From contig JADHZB010002126.1 in the NCBI GenBank assembly GCA_015657535.1, positions 6,279 through 44,446 on the forward strand: a DNA stretch of 38,168 bases, given 5' to 3'. The DNA comes from Nephromyces sp. MM_2019. Lineage: Eukaryota > Apicomplexa > Aconoidasida > Nephromycida. The notes below the pieces were generated by a model. It worked only from the letters and a program-made list of their open reading frames with translations, was not told the DNA's origin and ran no database searches. Positions 32,392-38,168 of the stretch are shown here, in pieces. The translations under genes were made by a program, and so were the position numbers. The first letter of the stretch is position 1, and every line of letters begins with the position of its first letter.

Positions 32392-35300
32392 TTCGCCTCA
32401 TGCAAAGTGCATAATATGAAGAATATTATAAGTTTTGGATCACTTCCGCAGAAATAGGGCTATACGGGACTAGGGTCTGTTCCCTTGCAATTTCTCGCCC
32501 CTGGATGATAGAACGAGCATAACTAAGTTTCCTTGGTACAAATCGAGGCCGCTTGGTTTAGATGCCAAGGGCTTTTTGCGCAGCTGAGATAAAAAAAAAT
32601 TTAGGCACCCATTAACAACGCAAACGCCAGATGCTGACTTTCATCCAACTTCCTCAAGAGTGTTCTCCTGCATCGTCTCCTAGGTTTCGTATATTACTAG
32701 GTACAAGCCTCGATGCACTTCGACTATTTCTATAGCAGAAAGGTCAGCTGAATCATATTTCAAATAGCTATATACTGCATGTAGGATGCCTACTCAGGTG
32801 CATTGACAAGGTCCAAAATCGTTTTTTTGTTCTATTATTGCAGGAATTCATAATACAGATAAACATGTACACAAACAGTAACGCAATACTAAGGAAGAAT
32901 AAAGTTCCTATCCATTGCAAGGTCTGTTTCCAATTTGATTATTCCCATTATCTAATTATCCGCCTGCTTTTAGAAAAAAAAAAATTTTATTGTTCCTGAC
33001 TGCTTAATTTTGAATTCTCGCAACTATGCAAATTTACTCTTTTTCAACTTCATCTGCTTCGGTATTTGTTATGAATGTTGGCAATTACTACTCGCACATG
33101 ATATTTCCTCCTAAATTCCGCATTCGCTCCACTGATGCCACTTTACTTCCAGCGAATGCACAAGTCATCTTTAGCACCGTGAACTAAGCTCAAAGATGGC
33201 TAAAAGTACCTCATTTGCTTAAAGCAATACACCATGAACACAGTATCACCTTTCCTGTGGTGAACTAATTTTACCGGGCTGCAAATGAGTATTCGTTGTA
33301 CATTCAAAGATAAGTATTACCGAGAGACTATAGAAAAGCATAAAAATTGGCTCAGTTTTACAGTAAAGTGCAGGTGATACGGAGGAGGCGACGGTGCTTA
33401 TATAACAGATCGCTACGCTCTGTGACAAAATAAGTGAAATATTTGAAGTAATAAGTCGAGACAAGAGGTTGTCATCACAGCATAATGTTTAGGGCACAGC
33501 CCTCAGCATGTTAACAGTAAGGATCCAAGAATATAATATCCATACCATGGTGCTATATCGTGAATGCTTGGTAAAATTCTGATCGCAGTAGCGTCGTAAA
33601 ATCGATGCTACGGACTGAGCAAGCGATGGAGATGCTTATTATAGTGCTCAATGCACAAGGGCCACTCGAAAATGTGTATACAGAAAAGGAAGTGTGGGCT
33701 ACAACTAAGGTAGCTCCTGTGATCCATCATCCCAATAGATTCCAGCCTGCTCTTGTCTATATTGCGCCTACCTGCGGCATCACTTTCCCTATGCGGTATT
33801 ATGCGCTGGAAAATACCTTCGGATAAATGACCCACTTTTTGAGGAGCAGCCCCTGGCAGTTAGAAATTTCCCCTGGTTACCGATACAGGCTTTAGATCTA
33901 CCGTATTTAGGATTATAGCGGTAACAGAGAGGACTACTAAACTGCGGAGACGTGCAGCTGGGCGACCCAAAATAATTCAGGAGTATCCAAGCTGGCCTGC
34001 ACACCACCGATTCACCGGCTAGTCCCCATTGTTCCGTGCTGACGAAGATACGCTGCCACTATCACGTAACTATCAAAGCGTCGATTGCATACACTTTTCC
34101 CTAGTGCGTTTAGCTCCTAACTTGTTTCCTAATAGTTTTGAAGCAATTGCAACTTACGAATTGCCATTACCGTTGAGTCTATGGCGATCGGTGGTTATTG
34201 CAGCATTAAACATATACTTCTATTGTAAATTTAGGTGCCATGAATACATCATGTGTAAATCAGAAGAAAAGCAAAAGTTTTAAATCATTCATTAGGACCA
34301 TACTTATCTGTAAACCGTGAAAGAACCAAGAAAACTCCCTTCGTGGGTTTTGCATCCATGAGCAAGTTGATAATTTTACAACTCGCCCTTTTCTAGAGGT
34401 TTCATTGCTCGCCTTGATTTCGCTGTGGTTGCGAAATTGCCACACTGGATAACGCTTTGACAATATAGGGGTCACATTAAGCAAGCGTGATTCGCATGCT
34501 AATGAAAGTAGCGGTTTTCGCTAACCAGGGATGCATCACGAAATTTTTTTTGTGATGCACAGATCACTTGATGGATGAAAGTGCTGAAAGCATCACGCCA
34601 GACTACTTATTGAGAATGCTAAATTACCGCTGAGGAATAGGGTAAGGAGTATCTATTTGATAGGAGAAAATTATTAAAATCAAGCATCCTGCGGCGGCTG
34701 GTTCACCTCTCGCGTATAGCAATTTTATCATAGCATATGTACCCAGTGTTTACAAGCTAAAAAGCTATGGGAGCAACTTACGCTTCTGCTCGGTAGAATC
34801 ATTGATTTCAACAGCGTAGTCACAGGAGTATGGATGGCACTGCGCACCAGCGCTCGAATAACTAACAGCAGCGTGCCTAAGTTTGTGAACAAAATGGGAA
34901 AATTGCTTCTACTTATCTTTGAGCAACAGCAGGGATATATCAAAAGAAGACAACAGCCTGCCTAGTTGTTTTCTCTACTTTTCGTTGCTTAGTTTTCAGC
35001 TTCTTCGATTTCAGTAACGAGAATCCTAGCTTGCCATAGATACCGAATTATACCGCCTTTATGAGCACCATCATCAGATCATAATGCGGAGTATCTTGGT
35101 ATGCATAACTCGTCACTTTTCATCGCGTAGCTAAAATCATTCTAAAATAATTACGTTAGTAATATTTTCCCTGATTCTCCATCGAAGGAACGGCAGAAAT
35201 TTTTTTTGCTAATTACAATTCAATTAAAAAGCACTAATTTACTGCAAAATTCCTCAGAGAAAACAAGTTGCACACACGCTTGAGTACACCGGTTAAAAAT

Positions 35301-36300
35301 TCCGGACGCCTTAAAATAGCATTTCTGCTTACCAGCTTTACGCCATTTAATTTACTAAGCAACCGCTGTTTAATTCTCGTAATTTAAATAGAATACAACA
35401 TATAGCTTAAAATCCTGATTATTTCGAATTGAAGCAAGTATCAACGATGCATGAAAAACTATAAAATACACTAAAGAAACTGAAACTTATTTGATTCCAG
35501 TATTACCAAGAAAAAGGAGACCAAAAAAAGATTAGAGGCAATAAAAATCAGAATATCAAAGAAAGGATTTAACAAGTGATTGCGGTAGCTTTGTAGCTCT
35601 ATAAAGAATATTTAACCCCTTAGTACTAAATGCTATATTTCCTTGCTCTTATACTATTTGCAAGTTTCACGTTCACTTAGCCAGTACCTATCATGGGCGT
35701 TACCAACCGGAAGAAACCAGTACTCAAAAAACCTTTTGAGTTATCCCATTGTACTCTACAAATTATATTTAAATAATATGCAAAACCATGAAAAATAGAA
35801 TAGTACGAATATAGCTTTTTTCAGCATTGGGCTGATCGAGGCAGACGGTATCTGAAATTTGTATCATCCTGGAAGGGCCAAAAATTGATATATCCTTCAA
35901 GTATAGCACACGCATCAAATTGGTACAATTTTTTATCAAGGCTCATACGAAAATTTCCGCCATTTCATCCAAATACTACCAACTTTAAATATGTTTAATA
36001 TTCCAAAAGAGATTCTAAAGCTACCAAACTCCCAGAGCATTCTTGAATTATGTTAATAGTAAACACACTAAAAATACATTTTACTGTGAGCATCCCGCTC
36101 TTTCTGCTGCTGTGTGACACTGAGAGTTCCGCAAAATTTAACGAAATTCCAGTTCACATCAAGCATAAAACATATAAATAAGTAAACAGAATTTTAAAAC
36201 ATTATTATGACCTTCTTCTTTTAATCAGTGATTTACGGTCATGCTTAATAATGCTCTTGTAGCGAGAGGTATTGGTCCTAGATCGAGAGATATTCTTCGC
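32392..36300. other. No firm gene; GC-richer patch at 33.6-34.1 kb
   Basis: Just right of 32391 should lie the 5' UTR and promoter of the dynein gene. Around 33605-34020 the DNA is GC-richer and several frames on both strands stay open. One is an ATG frame 33605-33826 (73 aa, plus). Another overlaps it and contains CAGKYLRINDPLFEEQPLAV. A third, further right, contains LRRRAAGRPKIIQEYPSW. Because three frames look equally codable, composition alone may explain them. A minus-strand ATG frame 34484-34260 contains QFRNHSEIKASNETSRKGRV and could be an exon. From 34.6 to 36.3 kb I see nothing. Confidence 0.3.
34532..34559. other. Stem-loop with 8-bp perfect stem
   Basis: TGCATCAC, a 12-nt loop that is mostly T, then GTGATGCA. 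It lies in a region with no assigned gene. Function unknown; it may be chance. Confidence 0.5.
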
Positions 36301-36302
36301 AG

Positions 36303-36464
36303 TTTTTGCCCTAGACACTTTCCGGTTGCTGAAACTAAATGAAAGGAGAAGAAAAATTGTGAGAGAAGTCTGGCAGAAACTTGAAAGTCTACAAAGTATT
36401 GAAAGAAATGTTGAAGCTGCACATAGCAAAAAGGAAATATCTCTGATACACACGAGTAAAGTCT
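36303..36464 (+). CDS. Possible coiled-coil exon (antisense to DEAD-box 3' region)
   Basis: After TATTCTTCGCAG there are 2 bases plus 53 codons plus 1 base, ending at a GTCT|GTAAGC donor. The product is a charged helix: LLKLNERRRKIVREVWQKLE, then IERNVEAAHSKKEIS. The splice signals are good. However, no neighbouring exon was found, the DNA is A-rich (which favours Lys/Glu/Arg-rich chance frames), and it lies just beyond the 3' end of the minus-strand helicase gene. Confidence 0.25.
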
Positions 36465-36625
36465 GTAAGCTTAACTTACTCTGAAGAGTGAACCAGAAAA
36501 TAAAACAAATGATGAAGAGGCTAGACAAGAAAAAAGAGTGATAAGTGGAAGATGCAGAAAGAGCAAAATAAATATCGATAGAATGGTATCACAAAGAATG
36601 GAAATGAGGAACCTGAAGAAGCACG

Positions 36626-37635
36626 TTAAAAAAAAGATTTATATACAACTTTCAGCCCAAAACTAAGCTTAACATTAAATAACTTTGTTTTAATAGCTAA
36701 CCTCGATCTTCCTCGAGTAAGCTTCCTGTTACCCAACTTGGAGGGAACTCTCTTCGCTACAGTATACGATTTTTGTTGAGTACCCTTATTGAACTGTCGT
36801 CGAGATTGAAAGTTGAGAGGCTCACGAGTCTGGTTCGGCCTTCTGACCTTATATCCACCTGAATAACCACCCGGTAGCAAAGCAAGATAAAATAGCACAC
36901 AGTTAACTATCATCAAGCAAAAAATATATAAAATCAACATAAAAATATCAGTAGATACATGAAATTCCTCACACACCATGCAACTCAAATAGCATTTACC
37001 TGACACATAACATTCACCTCGCACACCATGCAAAGCATAAATAACCTCGAATACGTACTACTTAACAAGCTTCCATCTGCACAATTCACTTGATCAATAG
37101 CTTAACAAAAAGTGTGTATTCTCTTTGTGCAAGAGTCGCATCCTACTGGTAATAAAATATATATAAGCCTCTGGGAAGCGGCTACTCGGCTAAAATGCAG
37201 CAAGAATTGATATTCCATCATTTAATGTCCATCCCTTCTTAGCTATGCAGATAAACCTTAGAAAAAAGAACTGAAAATAGATCAGCAAATGAATATCTTT
37301 CAAAACCACACCCTGGAAAATATGCAGTGTAAGCTCTAAAATACTATCTTAAAAGAAACGAGATTTATAGTCTTAGCATCTCACATATAAACATAGTGAA
37401 TAGAGCAAAAATAGTTTGACCCACACAGTATTCACATGTACTCTTCTTCTTACCAGCTTGAGACAGGTAGTCTAATTTACCCCCTTTAGTATAATCATTC
37501 TTGTCTGAAGAAAGCTTATCTATGGGCAAGTTCAACTTGACGGATCGCATTATTGCAGTTCCTAAAACAAGATCTCCTTTAGCTAGCAAAGATATGACTC
37601 TTCCTGAAGTGCCCAGCCTAGCTGTTCTCCCTGAT
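36626..37635 (-). CDS. DEAD-box RNA helicase, C-terminal part (5' exons right of window)
   Basis: An ATP-dependent RNA helicase of the DEAD-box family. Exon 37635-37454 follows TTATACCCTCTAG in phase 2 and begins at motif VI. With the preceding codon restored from the AG of the missing exon it would read (H)R-SGRTARLGTSGRVISLL, the conserved HRxGRTxRxGxxG signature. It continues AKGDLVLGTAIMRSVKLNLP, the usual helix after motif VI. It ends at the strong donor GCTG|GTAAGA. The next exon starts at 36858 (acceptor GGTTATTCAG, matching phase 1) and is a basic, RNA-binding-like tail: NFQSRRQFNKGTQQKS, RVPSKLGNRKLTRGRSR. Either it splices at GATCGAG|GTTAGC (36702) or it reads through to TAA 36626-36628, adding a short hydrophobic/basic end. 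Motifs I-V were not found between 37636 and 38168, so they lie beyond the window. A divergent, possibly organellar, helicase is likely; the subfamily cannot be assigned. Confidence 0.88.
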
Positions 37636-38040
37636 CTAGAGGGTATAAATCAGTAAAGGAAGATAAAAATAAAGAAAAACTATCATTAAAGTGGGTTGAT
37701 ACAAAAGTTTAGGGGAAGAATCGAATAGAAAATTCAGTGTATTGTAAGAATATATACAATAAAACTCCGGGAATAGTGTGATAGGTTGCTTCATCAAGCC
37801 ATAGGGTATCCTTCAGCATCAGACATAGAATGTGTGCTTTATATCTAAAAGTTTAAGCTCAAGAATAAATGGTAAACTAGTAAAAACTACAAATTCTCTA
37901 GCACTATTCGAAGAGATAAATTGTTCTTATTAGCTGGTAGAAAGGAGTTATTATGATATGATGAAATATAAACGCTAGGGAAGAAGTTTCCAAAATGTTT
38001 CAATCAGCATTCAACGCGCTACTCTTCGGAGTCACATAGC

Positions 38041-38168
38041 CTCACTGGAAAACACACATTGAGATGGCAGAAAACACACTTAAACACACTTGAAAATACA
38101 CTCAAACATACATTTAAACACACACTTCAAAAAAAACACACTTAAAAAGAAACACACTTAAAAAGAAA
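38041..38168. repeat. Degenerate CACACTT-type tandem repeat at right edge
   Basis: The last about 130 bases repeat variants of AAACACACTTAAAAAG. The final two copies, up to the edge, are a perfect 16-bp unit, and earlier copies vary (CACACTTAAA, ACACTTGAAAAT, ATACATTTAAA). It is probably a satellite or microsatellite of unknown extent, truncated by the window edge. It is not a known telomere repeat of the TTTAGGG class. Confidence 0.75.

Noticed and set aside
36205..36528. 107-codon minus-strand frame rich in Phe, Leu and Ser.
   Set aside because: It begins with a non-ATG codon, is hydrophobic because it mirrors a purine-rich plus strand, and does not fit the helicase phase.
1..38168. Transposons, CRISPR arrays, rRNA, or an antiviral or secondary-metabolite system.
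   Set aside because: No transposase, reverse transcriptase or integrase motif, terminal repeat pair, regularly spaced repeat array or rRNA core sequence was recognised on either strand.

Overview
This is eukaryotic nuclear DNA from an intron-rich protist. It is AT-rich overall, with long non-coding stretches and genes cut into many small exons (about 50-230 bp) bounded by GT...AG introns of about 90-1,300 bp. Because of this the informative evidence is exon chains, not long open frames. I checked the main gene models by splice-phase bookkeeping and by similarity to remembered protein families; no database search was run. The gene content is a class II (bacterial-type) dihydroorotase, an axonemal dynein intermediate chain, a divergent mitoribosomal protein and a DEAD-box helicase. 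Together with the base composition this fits an alveolate, possibly an apicomplexan with a flagellated stage. That placement is inference.

Layout: (1) 128-2855, plus strand: 3' part of a dihydroorotase gene, entering from the left edge. (2) About 3.3-12.5 kb: GC-richer patches in AT-rich DNA. They contain several convincing but unidentified plus-strand exons: a likely two-exon small gene at 5680-6611, a coiled-coil exon pair at 8072-9039, and coding-like frames broken by stops near 12 kb. (3) 13130-15900, minus strand: complete three-exon mitoribosomal protein mL46 (308 aa). (4) 16.0-18.4 kb: GC-richer, unresolved, with one good exon-like segment and a perfect 10-bp hairpin. (5) 18404-19324, plus strand: an intronless 306-aa disordered protein resembling CDV3. 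(6) 19.3-22.4 kb: only tentative ORFs. (7) 22463-32391, minus strand: a DNAI1-type axonemal dynein intermediate chain over about 9.9 kb, for which a 16-exon, 728-aa model keeps phase throughout. (8) 32.4-36.6 kb: no firm gene. (9) 36.6-37.6 kb, minus strand: C-terminal part of a DEAD-box RNA helicase whose 5' exons lie to the right. (10) The right edge is a degenerate CACACTT-type repeat.

The confident genes are unrelated housekeeping or flagellar functions: pyrimidine synthesis, mitochondrial translation, RNA helicase and flagellar motility. I see no operon-like logic, no CRISPR or defence locus, no mobile element with a recognisable enzyme, and no convincing tRNA or rRNA. I found no clear undescribed system. 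The items most worth a second look are the uncharacterised exons and relic-like frames at 3.3-12.5 kb and 16 kb, the CDV3-like protein, and several small structural motifs.
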